DNA from: an uncultured Ruminococcus sp. | Lineage (GTDB): Bacteria > Bacillota > Clostridia > Oscillospirales > Acutalibacteraceae | Assembly: GCA_902773135.1 (NCBI GenBank) | Contig: CACYDP010000048.1 | Span: 1 to 64,000, forward strand | Direction of reading: 5' to 3' | DNA length: 64,000 nucleotides | In this document: in pieces, positions 6,814-15,235 of the stretch | How the letters are laid out: each line of letters opens with the position of its first letter | Numbering within the stretch: the first letter of the stretch is position 1 | Made by a program: the position numbers and the translations under genes | Notes under the pieces: model-generated | The model's input: the letters and a program-made list of their open reading frames with translations, nothing else | What the model was told of the DNA's origin: nothing | The model's database searches: none

Positions 6814-7896
6814 ATGGAAAAAAAATACAATGTCGGTATCATCGGTGCAACGGGTATGGTAGGTCAGCGTTTTGCGACACTGCTTGAAAATCACCCCTGG
6901 TTTAATGTTACGGTGCTTGCAGCAAGTGCCCGTTCCGCAGGAAAAACATATAATGAAGCAGCAGGCAGCCGCTGGGCTATGAAACAGCCTATGCCGGAAT
7001 CTATGAAAGATATGATTATCGAAGATGCTGCTAATGTAGAAGCAATCGCTTCAAAAGTTGACTTCGTATTTTGTGCTGTTGATATGAAAAAAGATGAGAT
7101 TCGTGCTTTGGAAGAAGCTTATGCCAAAGCTGAATGCCCGGTTGTTTCCAATAACAGTGCCAACCGCTTTACTCCCGACGTGCCTATGGTGATTCCGGAG
7201 ATCAACAGCGATCATATCAGAATTATCGAAGACCAGAGAAAACGTCTGGGTACTAAAAGAGGCTTTGTTGCCGTAAAATCCAACTGCTCGCTCCAGAGTT
7301 ATGTACCGGCTATTCATCCTCTGATGAAATACGGCGTGAAAAAAGTACTTGCCTGCACTTATCAGGCAATCTCCGGTGCAGGCAAAACATTTGAGAGATG
7401 GCCTGAAATGGTAGACAACGTAATCCCTTATATCGGCGGAGAAGAAGAAAAATCCGAACAAGAACCGCTCAAAATCTGGGGTAAAATCGAAAACGGCGAA
7501 ATTGTAAAAACAAATTCTCCCTCCATCACTTCTCAGTGTATCCGTGTACCCGTTTCGGACGGTCATACAGCTGCGGTATTTGTAGAACTCGAACAGAAAC
7601 CGTCAATGGAAGAAATTATTGAAACCTGGGAATCTTACAGCGGCAGAGCTCAGGAACTGGATCTTCCGAGTGCTCCCAAGCAGTTCCTCCATTATTTCAA
7701 AGAGCCGGACAGACCTCAGATCAAGTCTGAACGCAATCTCGAAAACGGTATGGCTGTATCTATCGGACGTCTTCGTGAAGATACACAGTATACTATTAAA
7801 TTTGTTTGTATGTCACACAACACTCTCAGAGGTGCTGCCGGCGGTGCAGTTCTTCTGGCAGAACTTCTTTGTGCAGAAGGTTATATGGATCGATAA
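6814..7896 (+). CDS. asd: aspartate-semialdehyde dehydrogenase (archaeal/fungal type)
   Basis: A 360-residue NADPH enzyme that reduces aspartyl phosphate to aspartate semialdehyde, the branch point to lysine/diaminopimelate, threonine and methionine. It has an N-terminal nucleotide fold (GIIGATGMVGQRF), the SRW segment, the catalytic Cys in KSNCSLQSY (~residue 160) and substrate residues in ISGAGKTF. The pattern and length fit the archaeal/fungal-type subfamily rather than the E. coli type. ATG 6814 has AAAGGAG about 9 bases upstream. It is first in the riboswitch-controlled operon. Confidence 0.93.
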   Translation: MEKKYNVGIIGATGMVGQRFATLLENHPWFNVTVLAASARSAGKTYNEAAGSRWAMKQPMPESMKDMIIEDAANVEAIASKVDFVFCAVDMKKDEIRALEEAYAKAECPVVSNNSANRFTPDVPMVIPEINSDHIRIIEDQRKRLGTKRGFVAVKSNCSLQSYVPAIHPLMKYGVKKVLACTYQAISGAGKTFERWPEMVDNVIPYIGGEEEKSEQEPLKIWGKIENGEIVKTNSPSITSQCIRVPVSDGHTAAVFVELEQKPSMEEIIETWESYSGRAQELDLPSAPKQFLHYFKEPDRPQIKSERNLENGMAVSIGRLREDTQYTIKFVCMSHNTLRGAAGGAVLLAELLCAEGYMDR

Positions 7897-7938
7897 CAGA
7901 TTCTTTTCAATTGACTATTTAAAACAGGAGGTCAAGTT

Positions 7939-8829
7939 ATGAGCAATCATATTTTTACCGGTTCGGGCGTAGCAATCGTTACCCCTATGAACAACGACGG
8001 AAGCGTGAATTTTGACGAGTACGGCAGATTAATAGATTTTCAGATCAATAACGGAACAGATGCCATCATCACTTGCGGTACAACAGGCGAATCTGCTACT
8101 TTGAGCCGTGAGGAACACTGCCAAGTAATAGAATATACGGTAAAAAAAGTTGCAAAACGTGTTCCCGTTGTCGCAGGTGCGGGCAGCAATGACACTCTCT
8201 TCGCAAAAGAGCTTTCTGTTGAAGCTGAAAAACTCGGTGCCGATGCCATTCTTTCGGTTACTCCTTACTACAACAAAACATCTCAGAATGGACTGATACG
8301 TCATTATAACTGTATTGCAGACAGTGTCAACATTCCTGTGATACTTTATAATGTTCCGTCAAGAACAGGCTGCAACATAAAGCCCGAAACGTATGCCGAA
8401 CTGTCAAAACATCCGAATATCGTCGCTACTAAAGAAGCAAACGGAGATACCGCCGCTCTTGTAAGAACGATGGCTTTGTGCGGTGATAATCTTGATGTTT
8501 ACAGCGGTGAAGACAGTCAGGCATTCACCATTACTGCTATGGGCGGTTTGGGTGTTATTTCGGTATTTGCCAATATCTGCCCCAGAGAGTCGCACGAAAT
8601 CGTTCAGAAAGCACTGGACGGCGATTTCAAAGGCAGCTTTGCCCTCCAGAAATACTATATCGAATTGATGGACGCTCTTTTCTCGGACGTTAACCCCATT
8701 CCCGTAAAGGCTGCTATGAATCTTTGTGGATTCAACTGCGGTCCGTGCAGAATGCCTTTGGCTCCTATGAGTGAACAGGGATTTAACGCACTTAAAAAAT
8801 GTCTTATCAAATATGGAATTATCAAATAA
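7939..8829 (+). CDS. dapA: 4-hydroxy-tetrahydrodipicolinate synthase
   Basis: A 296-residue TIM-barrel enzyme that condenses pyruvate with aspartate semialdehyde, the committed step of diaminopimelate/lysine synthesis. Visible are GTTGESATLSREEH, the YYNKTSQNGL segment with the shielding Tyr, NVPSRTGC and the Schiff-base Lys in VATKEANGD (~residue 163). The ribosome-binding site AGGAGG lies 7 bases before the ATG. It follows asd by 42 bases. A strong terminator-like hairpin follows it, before dapB. Confidence 0.96.
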   Translation: MSNHIFTGSGVAIVTPMNNDGSVNFDEYGRLIDFQINNGTDAIITCGTTGESATLSREEHCQVIEYTVKKVAKRVPVVAGAGSNDTLFAKELSVEAEKLGADAILSVTPYYNKTSQNGLIRHYNCIADSVNIPVILYNVPSRTGCNIKPETYAELSKHPNIVATKEANGDTAALVRTMALCGDNLDVYSGEDSQAFTITAMGGLGVISVFANICPRESHEIVQKALDGDFKGSFALQKYYIELMDALFSDVNPIPVKAAMNLCGFNCGPCRMPLAPMSEQGFNALKKCLIKYGIIK

Positions 8830-8848
8830 GGAATGATTATCATTTTTT

Positions 8849-8896
8849 GAGCTGTGCAAAATTGAAGTTTCTGCAATTTTGCACAGCTCTTTTTAA
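8849..8896 (+). terminator. strong hairpin terminator between dapA and dapB
   Basis: A perfect 16-bp stem (GAGCTGTGCAAAATTG at 8849-8864 with its complement at 8874-8889) and a 9-base loop are followed by TTTTT. It lies within the apparent operon, 18 bases before dapB, and should lower dapB expression relative to dapA or act as a processing/stability site. Confidence 0.85.
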
Positions 8897-8914
8897 AGAA
8901 ACGGAGTTTTAAAA

Positions 8915-9670
8915 ATGACAAATGTAATAATTACAGGCTGTTCGGGAAAAATGGGACTCAGTCTTCTCCACTCCGCAGCCAACAGAAATGATTTAAAAAT
9001 CGTGGCAGGCATTGATCTTGTCAAACCTTCCAATGCTGATTTTGTGTATGCGGACAGCTTTCAGAATCTGAATGTTGATGCAGATGTGATCGTTGACTTC
9101 TCCAATCCCGCTGTTCTGGATTCGATGCTGGCATATGCACTCGAACACAAAATGCCGGTGGTCATTTGCACTACCGGATATAACGAGGAACAGAAAAAGA
9201 AAATTTTTGATGCTGCCAATCATATTCCCGTATTCTACTCGGGAAATATGTCACTCGGCATTAACCTCATTATCGAACTCGCCAAAAAGGCTGCTTCTGT
9301 TTTCGGCAGTGATTTTGATGTTGAAATTATTGAACAGCACCATAATCAAAAATTAGATGCACCCAGCGGCACAGCTCTGATGATTGCCGATGCGGTAAAA
9401 ACTGTACGAACCGATTCGGAATATATTTATGACCGTCATGCATATCGTAAAAAAAGAGAGAGTAAAGAAATCGGCATACATTCCGTAAGAGGCGGAAACA
9501 TTGTCGGTGAACACGAAGTGATATTTGCGGGTCAGGACGAAATTCTGAAAATCAGCCACAGTGCACGCTCCAAAACCGTATTCGCCGTAGGTGCTCTGAA
9601 TGCCGCTGTATTCCTCAAAGGAAAAGAACCCGGTATGTACGATATGTCTGATCTCCTCTCGTCAAAATAA
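8915..9670 (+). CDS. dapB: 4-hydroxy-tetrahydrodipicolinate reductase
   Basis: A 251-residue enzyme that reduces the DapA product with NAD(P)H to tetrahydrodipicolinate. It has the N-terminal dinucleotide motif TGCSGKMG (residues ~7-14), VDFSNPA, the TTGY segment, the signature EQHHNQKLDAPSGTA with the catalytic His pair and Lys, and HSVRGGNIVGEHEV. The length is typical. ACGGAG lies 9 bases before the ATG. It is downstream of a strong terminator-like hairpin, and no obvious promoter lies in between, so it depends on read-through. Confidence 0.95.
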   Translation: MTNVIITGCSGKMGLSLLHSAANRNDLKIVAGIDLVKPSNADFVYADSFQNLNVDADVIVDFSNPAVLDSMLAYALEHKMPVVICTTGYNEEQKKKIFDAANHIPVFYSGNMSLGINLIIELAKKAASVFGSDFDVEIIEQHHNQKLDAPSGTALMIADAVKTVRTDSEYIYDRHAYRKKRESKEIGIHSVRGGNIVGEHEVIFAGQDEILKISHSARSKTVFAVGALNAAVFLKGKEPGMYDMSDLLSSK

Positions 9671-9693
9671 TACAGCGAAAGGATTTTGCAGAT

Positions 9694-10137
9694 ATGAATC
9701 CTGAAATCAGCGTGAGTTATGATATTACCCTTGTGACACTGCACAATGTACCGTCCGACATCGTATTCATCACCAAAGTGTTTGACCGCATTTCAAAAAT
9801 GAATATCGATGTGGATATGATTTCCCTTTCCCCGCCTTACAGCTTTTCGACCGATCTTTCATTTACTGTCAAAGATGATGATCTGCCGGCAATATTAAGC
9901 GATGCATCTGAATTCAGTCACCATCAAATTAAAATGTCTGTCAGCAGCGGCAATTGTAAAATTTCTGTCAATGATCCCGCTATGGAACATCATCCCGGTG
10001 CTGCCGCAGCAATCTTTCATCAATATGCACAGCTTCATACCGATATACGTCTGATTACCACAAGTGAATCACAGGTTTCCATACTGATTCCAAAAGCCGA
10101 TTTTGATTCGATCTGCAACAAAATTAAAAAAGAATAA
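9694..10137 (+). CDS. ACT-domain protein, aspartokinase regulatory-domain-like
   Basis: A 147-residue soluble protein with two ACT-like halves (residues ~6-70 and ~75-147). The first shows the pattern ITLVTLHNVPSDIVFITKVFDRISKMNIDVDMISLS, close to the tandem ACT region of aspartate kinases, but no kinase domain is present. Its position behind dapB in a lysine operon suggests an amino-acid-binding regulator, perhaps of aspartokinase encoded elsewhere. That is inference. The RBS GAAAGGA is about 10 bases from the ATG, and a good terminator follows. Confidence 0.7.
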   Translation: MNPEISVSYDITLVTLHNVPSDIVFITKVFDRISKMNIDVDMISLSPPYSFSTDLSFTVKDDDLPAILSDASEFSHHQIKMSVSSGNCKISVNDPAMEHHPGAAAAIFHQYAQLHTDIRLITTSESQVSILIPKADFDSICNKIKKE

Positions 10138-10147
10138 ACATTTTTTC

Positions 10148-10177
10148 AGGTCCGCTCCGATAGGAACGGACCTTTTT
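10148..10177 (+). terminator. terminator of the asd-dapAB-ACT operon
   Basis: AGGTCCG (10148-10154) pairs with CGGACCT (10167-10173), followed by TTTT, 10 bases after the ACT gene stop. Confidence 0.8.
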
Positions 10178-10196
10178 CATATTTTATTTTTTGTCG

Positions 10197-10223
10197 GCAT
10201 ATATATAGTCAGCGACATTCATT
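10197..10223 (+). promoter_or_regulatory. possible sigma-E-like (sporulation) promoter
   Basis: GCATATA (10197-10203) and CATTCATT (10216-10223) resemble the mother-cell sigma-E boxes (KMATATT and CATACAnT). The 12-base spacer is a little short. No good sigma-A promoter is seen here. The downstream genes look like germination genes, which in clostridia are made in the mother cell. Confidence 0.3.
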
Positions 10224-10254
10224 GATGCGAGCAACAGACAATGAGGTGTATCGA

Positions 10255-10515
10255 ATGAAAGAACGAAAAGTTTCTAAAAGCGAAAAAAAACTTCTGTCAT
10301 TTTCTCCTTCTATATCACAATGTCTTTCTTTTCGTGAACTTGTTTACCTTCCTAACTGTTGTGGAACAGTTGTTTTTTTATGGCTTACGGGCGGCAAAGG
10401 TTATTGGTTCTGGTATGAAGAGAACAAAAACAACAATCTGATCGGATATATTCTGAAAAAAGAGCGTTGGTGCAAAGCAAAAATAGACCGTACTCATATT
10501 TTAAGATATTATTGA
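10255..10515 (+). CDS. uncharacterised 86-residue protein at the head of the csp/sleC operon
   Basis: The product begins MKERKVSKSEKKLL (very basic), has a middle part with SFRELVYLPNCCGTVVF, then an aromatic cluster GYWFWYEE and a basic, Tyr-ending tail. I do not recognise a family. The start at 10255 is favoured by GAGGTG 6 bases upstream. A further in-frame ATG 33 bases earlier has no RBS. It ends 12 bases before the first subtilase gene, whose own RBS lies in that gap, so the two are almost certainly co-transcribed. The three Cys and many aromatic residues may suit the spore envelope, but this is a guess. Confidence 0.6.
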   Translation: MKERKVSKSEKKLLSFSPSISQCLSFRELVYLPNCCGTVVFLWLTGGKGYWFWYEENKNNNLIGYILKKERWCKAKIDRTHILRYY

Positions 10516-10527
10516 CCGGGAGGAGCT

Positions 10528-12177
10528 ATGGCACTCACTGAAATCATCGTAAAATATAACGGTGATATTGCTTCTGCTGCTCGTTCGGCAGGTGGTACCG
10601 CTGAAATCATATCGTCAAACTATGCTATATTCAGCATTGACAGTGATAATATCCCTATGCTTTACGGATATACTGAGATCGAAGATATTGAAGTTTCAAA
10701 AAATCTGTATCTTGCGGCGTCCTATAATCTGATTTCTTCCTGTATACGCAGCGTTGCCGAAACACAAAGCTACGGACTGACAGGGCTTGGAGTTATCACT
10801 GCCATCATTGATTCGGGAATTGATTATACACACCCTGCTTTCAGAAACAGCAACGGTACTACAAGAATCCTATCCATATGGGACCAGTCTGTTAGCGGCA
10901 ATCCTCCTGCCGGATTTACCCGTGGCAGCGAATATACCCGTGAACAGATCAATCAGGCACTGATGACCGGAAATGACAGCTTGGTTCCTACCAAAGATTT
11001 TTCGGGACACGGTACAGCTGTTGCGGGTATTGCTGCCGGCAACGGTCTGGGAAGCAGCGGCGAAACAATGGGCGTTGCTCCTGAATCGGATATGATTGTT
11101 GTGAAAGCAGGAAGATCGGGAAATGATTTTTTTGCCCAGAGTACCGAAATTATGCGTGCTTTGCGATATATTATTGATAAATCAAGATTTTTCAACAAAC
11201 CTGTTGCTATCAATATGAGTTTCGGAATGAACAGCGGCTCTCACAACGGTGACAGTCTTTTTGAAGAATTTATCTCGGAAATCAGCAATGAATGGAAATG
11301 CAGCATCATTATACCCACAGGAAATGAGGGCAGTGCAGGTCACCATTATCACACGCTTCTTTCCTCTAACCAAATGTATGAAATTGATTTTTTTACGGCA
11401 TCCGGAATCGAAAATTTTTATCTTTCTCTCTGGAAGGATTTCGCCGACAGTTTTTCGGTTGAACTGATATTTCCTGACGGTTCGTCTTCGGGGATCATAG
11501 GAATCGAAAATCAGATAAAAACCGTTCGTTCGAGCAATATCGCACTAACTGTACTCTACGGTCAGCCGAGCCGCTATTCCGTTTCTCAGGAAATTTATTT
11601 TTTGGTGAGGAGCAGTGAAAACACCTTCATCAATTCGGGATTGTGGAAATTAAAAATTTTCACATCAACGATTGTCAACGGAAATATCAATATATGGCTG
11701 CCTACACTGGAAGAAGTCACCGAAAAAACATATTTTTCCAATCCTGATGTCAATAACACAATGACAATTCCCTCCACCGCTTTAAAAGTGATTCGTGTAT
11801 CAGGATATAATGACAGAATCGGCAGTATTGCTAATTTTTCCGGTGTCGGAAACAGAAACTACGCCATGCCGATTCCCGATATTGCTGCTCCCTGTGTCAA
11901 TGTTTTATCGGCAAAAAGCGGAGGAGGTTTTGATGCTTTCACAGGAACCAGTTTTGCTGCACCGTTCGTCACCGGTTCGGCGGCTCTGATGATGCAGTGG
12001 GGCATTGCAGACGGAAATTCACCGTTTTTTTATGGTGAAAGAATACGTGCTTTTTTACGGCTCGGTGCAAAAAGAAGACCGAATATTTCATATCCCAATG
12101 CTTCATTTGGCTATGGCACACTTTGTCTTAGTGATACCGTATCGTATATGGAGCGGTATAAATGGGGCAGTATCTGA
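10528..12177 (+). CDS. Csp-like subtilisin protease (spore germination), first copy
   Basis: A 549-residue S8-family serine protease of the clostridial Csp type. It has no secretion signal; residues 1-~70 form an inhibitor-I9-like propeptide. The catalytic triad is intact: Asp in IIDSGIDYTHP, His in SGHGTAVAG and Ser in GTSFAAP, with the oxyanion Asn in PTGNEG. As in CspA/B/C, a ~130-residue jelly-roll-like insert lies between the oxyanion Asn and the catalytic Ser. In clostridia Csp proteases activate pro-SleC, the cortex hydrolase, during germination. The SleC-like gene two positions downstream makes this role likely. RBS GGGAGGAG. Confidence 0.82.
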   Translation: MALTEIIVKYNGDIASAARSAGGTAEIISSNYAIFSIDSDNIPMLYGYTEIEDIEVSKNLYLAASYNLISSCIRSVAETQSYGLTGLGVITAIIDSGIDYTHPAFRNSNGTTRILSIWDQSVSGNPPAGFTRGSEYTREQINQALMTGNDSLVPTKDFSGHGTAVAGIAAGNGLGSSGETMGVAPESDMIVVKAGRSGNDFFAQSTEIMRALRYIIDKSRFFNKPVAINMSFGMNSGSHNGDSLFEEFISEISNEWKCSIIIPTGNEGSAGHHYHTLLSSNQMYEIDFFTASGIENFYLSLWKDFADSFSVELIFPDGSSSGIIGIENQIKTVRSSNIALTVLYGQPSRYSVSQEIYFLVRSSENTFINSGLWKLKIFTSTIVNGNINIWLPTLEEVTEKTYFSNPDVNNTMTIPSTALKVIRVSGYNDRIGSIANFSGVGNRNYAMPIPDIAAPCVNVLSAKSGGGFDAFTGTSFAAPFVTGSAALMMQWGIADGNSPFFYGERIRAFLRLGAKRRPNISYPNASFGYGTLCLSDTVSYMERYKWGSI

Positions 12178-12194
12178 TACAAGGGAGGAATACA

Positions 12195-13934
12195 ATGAAC
12201 AATCAGACCGTTAATGAGGATGATCTTCCTCTTTCGGAATTTGTAAAATTGCCTACTACCGTCGATTTTCAGATTATCAATACGGAAAAATTCAGAGATT
12301 ACGCAAAAGATAAACCCTATCTGCATTTTGGAACAGAACTGGCTAATAATTATATTTTTATATACACGAACGAAAAATATATACCGCAGCTTCTTTCCGA
12401 TCTGGGAAATGATTTTCTTACCTTCTTCCCCAAAATACTGTCACCGCTCGATATTCAAAGCAATGACAGCAGCGGCATTACACAGGTACTCAATCAGCCG
12501 TTTCTTCGTCTTTCAGGTCGGGGCGTGATCATCGGATTGATTGATACAGGTATCGATTATACTCAGAATGTGTTTCGCTTCAGTGACGGCTCCAGCAAAA
12601 TTCTCGGTATATGGGACCAGACTGTTGACGGTGAGCGTGAAAAAAATCTTTATTTTGGCTCCACGTACAGTCATCAACAAATTAATGAAGCACTTAATGC
12701 CGATGAACCCAAAAGCATTGTCCCTGTCATTGATGAAGACGGACACGGAACGTTTATCGCCTCAGTTGCTGCCGCCAGCGAAACCGATAACTATATAGGT
12801 GCTGCACCGAACGCCAATATTATTGCAGTGAAATTGAGAAGAGCAAGAGACTTTTATATTGAACATTATCTTCTTCCCTCCGAAAATCCGAATCTGTACG
12901 AATCATCGGATTTTCTGCTTGGCATCAAATATATACTCGACAAATCATCAGAGCTGAATATGCCTGCGGTGATCTGCATCGGTATGGGTTCCAATACCAG
13001 TGCTCACGACGGCAATACCTTATTTGAAGATTATATTTCTTTTGTTTCCCAAAGACCCGGCTATGCCTTTGTAACGGCTGCCGGAAACGAAGCCAACAAA
13101 AAACATCATACACAAGGTAAACTCAATCCGGGTGTTTCGGCGGATATTATCAGCGTGAAAAATGACGGTCAGGGTGATTCCTTTTCAGTCATTATATTTG
13201 GTCCCGCATTTGACAAAGTATCTGTGGGAATTGTATCTCCTACGGGTGAAGTTATTCCGAGAATTCCTTTTAAATCCGGACTTGATTTTTCTGAAAGTCT
13301 GGTTTTTGAAGATACTAAAATTTTTATACGATATTTCAAAGATATTAATAATAATATTTTTGTCGGATTCAAAAATGCAACCGAAGGTATATGGGAAATA
13401 CGTCTTTTCGGCGATTCGGTCATTGATGGGCAGTATTTTGCGTGGCTGCCTATTACAGGACAGGTAAGCGGAAATGTTGAATTTCTGAAACCCATACCCG
13501 AGTATACCATTGTTTACCCTGCTGCCGCTATGCGTACCATTACCTGCGGTGCATACAATGCAAAAGACAATAGTCTGTTTGTATCATCATCCTGGGGACC
13601 TACCCGTCTGCCGAGAATGGCTCCCGATTTTGTAGCTCCGGGAGTTAGTGTCCGGGGCATTTATCCGACAGGAACAGGAACTATGACAGGGACAAGCGTT
13701 GCCGCTGCCGTTACTGCGGGAGCGGCGGCACTTCTGATGGAATGGGGCATTATACAGGGAAATATGCCGACAATCAACGGAGATCTGATCAAAAGCCTTT
13801 TGATCAGCGGCTGTATTCGTGATGATAATATGACATATCCCAATGTAAAGTGGGGATACGGAAAAATGAATCTGTATAATACATTTGCCTCTTTAAGAGA
13901 AACATCGCTAAATTACGGCAGTTATTCCTTATAA
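12195..13934 (+). CDS. Csp-like subtilisin protease (spore germination), second copy
   Basis: A 579-residue paralogue of the preceding gene, again without signal peptide, with a longer propeptide (residues 1-~95). The triad is present: Asp in LIDTGIDYT, His in DGHGTFIAS and Ser in GTSVAAA (the usual Pro after the Ser motif is Ala). The oxyanion Asn lies in AAGNEA. By comparison, C. difficile CspA and CspC have lost catalytic residues and act as pseudoproteases (known). Here both copies look active. ATG 12195 follows GGGAGG by 6 bases; an earlier in-frame ATG lies inside the previous gene. Confidence 0.82.
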   Translation: MNNQTVNEDDLPLSEFVKLPTTVDFQIINTEKFRDYAKDKPYLHFGTELANNYIFIYTNEKYIPQLLSDLGNDFLTFFPKILSPLDIQSNDSSGITQVLNQPFLRLSGRGVIIGLIDTGIDYTQNVFRFSDGSSKILGIWDQTVDGEREKNLYFGSTYSHQQINEALNADEPKSIVPVIDEDGHGTFIASVAAASETDNYIGAAPNANIIAVKLRRARDFYIEHYLLPSENPNLYESSDFLLGIKYILDKSSELNMPAVICIGMGSNTSAHDGNTLFEDYISFVSQRPGYAFVTAAGNEANKKHHTQGKLNPGVSADIISVKNDGQGDSFSVIIFGPAFDKVSVGIVSPTGEVIPRIPFKSGLDFSESLVFEDTKIFIRYFKDINNNIFVGFKNATEGIWEIRLFGDSVIDGQYFAWLPITGQVSGNVEFLKPIPEYTIVYPAAAMRTITCGAYNAKDNSLFVSSSWGPTRLPRMAPDFVAPGVSVRGIYPTGTGTMTGTSVAAAVTAGAAALLMEWGIIQGNMPTINGDLIKSLLISGCIRDDNMTYPNVKWGYGKMNLYNTFASLRETSLNYGSYSL

Positions 13935-13956
13935 GAAACGACAGGAGGATTTTTCT

Positions 13957-15189
13957 ATGCCCGAAAACCAGTCTTCACAAAATACAAGCGGCGGATATGG
14001 TCTTTTGAAAATCAATGTATATCGGGGAAAAGTCGGTGTGCCTGCCGAAAATGCCGAAGTAAGCATTCTTGACCCGGAAACAAATGTTGTTATCGAACAG
14101 GCTAAAACCGACAGCGAAGGACAGCTCCCCCCTATCAGACTGACATCACCTCCCCTTGCTAATTCCGACAGTCACGATGCTCCCCGTCCGTTTAATCAAT
14201 ACAATATGCGTGTACGGCTTGCTGATTTTGGCGATGCTCTGGTAGACAATATCCAGATATATCCCGACACCACCGCTATACAAAATGTTTCACTCAAACC
14301 GCTGATAGAGGATATTTATATTCCATACCCTGTTTTATGGGGAGATTTTCCCGATAAAATACCCGAAGCGGAAATTAAAAAACTACCCTTCCCCAGCAAT
14401 CTTGTTGTACTGCCGAAACCTGTTGTTCCGAGTATCATTATTGTGCACGACGGCGTACCCTCCAACAGAAACGCAGCCAATTATACGGTTCCGTTTAAAG
14501 ATTATATTAAAAATGTCGCCAGTTCCGAAATTTATGCAAGCTGGCCCAAAGAAACTCTGAAAGCTAATATCCTTGCCATTATTTCGTTTACAATGAATCG
14601 TATCTATACCGAATGGTACCGGAGCAAAGGTTATGACTTTACCATTACCAACTCTACGGCATATGACCAGTCATTCAATTACGGAAGAAATATCTATCAG
14701 GAAATTTCGGATATAGTCGATGAGGTTTTTACCCTTTATATCTCAAGAACCGATGTCAATCAACCGCTGTTTGCTCAGTACTGTGACGGTATCAGAATTA
14801 TGCGTGACGGCTGGCTGAGTCAATGGGGTTCAAAAGAACTGGGGGACAAAGGTTTTTCTGCCATACAGATTCTCAGAAATTATTACGGGTATGATATTAA
14901 TCTGAACGAAGCTGAAAAAGTGGAAGGAATTCCCTTGTCATTCAGCGGTGTACTGAGTATAGGTTCACAGGGACAGGCCGTAACGACCATACAAAATCAG
15001 TTGAACAGAATATCCGATAATTATCCTGCTATCCCCAAATTGATAGAGGACGGTATTTACGGCAGCAAAACAGCCGCTTCCGTCAAAAAATTTCAGGAAA
15101 TTTTTGATCTGCCCGTGACAAGTACGGTCAATTTTTCGACGTGGTATGCTATCTCTGATATATATAATGCCATTACCAGCAATCAATAA
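13957..15189 (+). CDS. sleC: SleC-like spore cortex-lytic enzyme (pro-form)
   Basis: A 410-residue protein with the SleC layout. An N-terminal carboxypeptidase-regulatory-like beta domain (residues ~14-115; LLKINVYRGKVGVPAENAEV) serves as the pro-region. A central SpoIID-like lytic domain (~165-300) has SSEIYASWPKETLKANILA carrying the likely catalytic Glu. A C-terminal peptidoglycan-binding domain (~330-405) has GSQGQAVTTIQNQL and DGIYGSKTAASVKKFQ. In Clostridium, SleC is stored inactive in spores and cut by Csp proteases to degrade cortex. The Csp-like genes directly upstream support the same pathway here. RBS ACAGGAGG. No export signal, as expected for a mother-cell protein. Confidence 0.82.
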   Translation: MPENQSSQNTSGGYGLLKINVYRGKVGVPAENAEVSILDPETNVVIEQAKTDSEGQLPPIRLTSPPLANSDSHDAPRPFNQYNMRVRLADFGDALVDNIQIYPDTTAIQNVSLKPLIEDIYIPYPVLWGDFPDKIPEAEIKKLPFPSNLVVLPKPVVPSIIIVHDGVPSNRNAANYTVPFKDYIKNVASSEIYASWPKETLKANILAIISFTMNRIYTEWYRSKGYDFTITNSTAYDQSFNYGRNIYQEISDIVDEVFTLYISRTDVNQPLFAQYCDGIRIMRDGWLSQWGSKELGDKGFSAIQILRNYYGYDINLNEAEKVEGIPLSFSGVLSIGSQGQAVTTIQNQLNRISDNYPAIPKLIEDGIYGSKTAASVKKFQEIFDLPVTSTVNFSTWYAISDIYNAITSNQ

Positions 15190-15231
15190 AAAACAAGCAT
15201 AATCAATATAAAATTGATCACGCTTGTTGAT
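15188..15231 (-). terminator. terminator of the nucleotidyltransferase gene
   Basis: AACAAGC and GCTTGTT bracket an inner ATCAAT/ATTGAT stem. On the minus strand the hairpin is followed by TTTTTTATT. It lies right between the two convergent stop codons. Confidence 0.7.
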
Positions 15232-15235
15232 GTCA

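Noticed and set aside
6590..6887. Open frames within the lysine riboswitch region
   Set aside because: They cross the riboswitch core and the terminator, lack ribosome-binding sites and have shadow-like composition.
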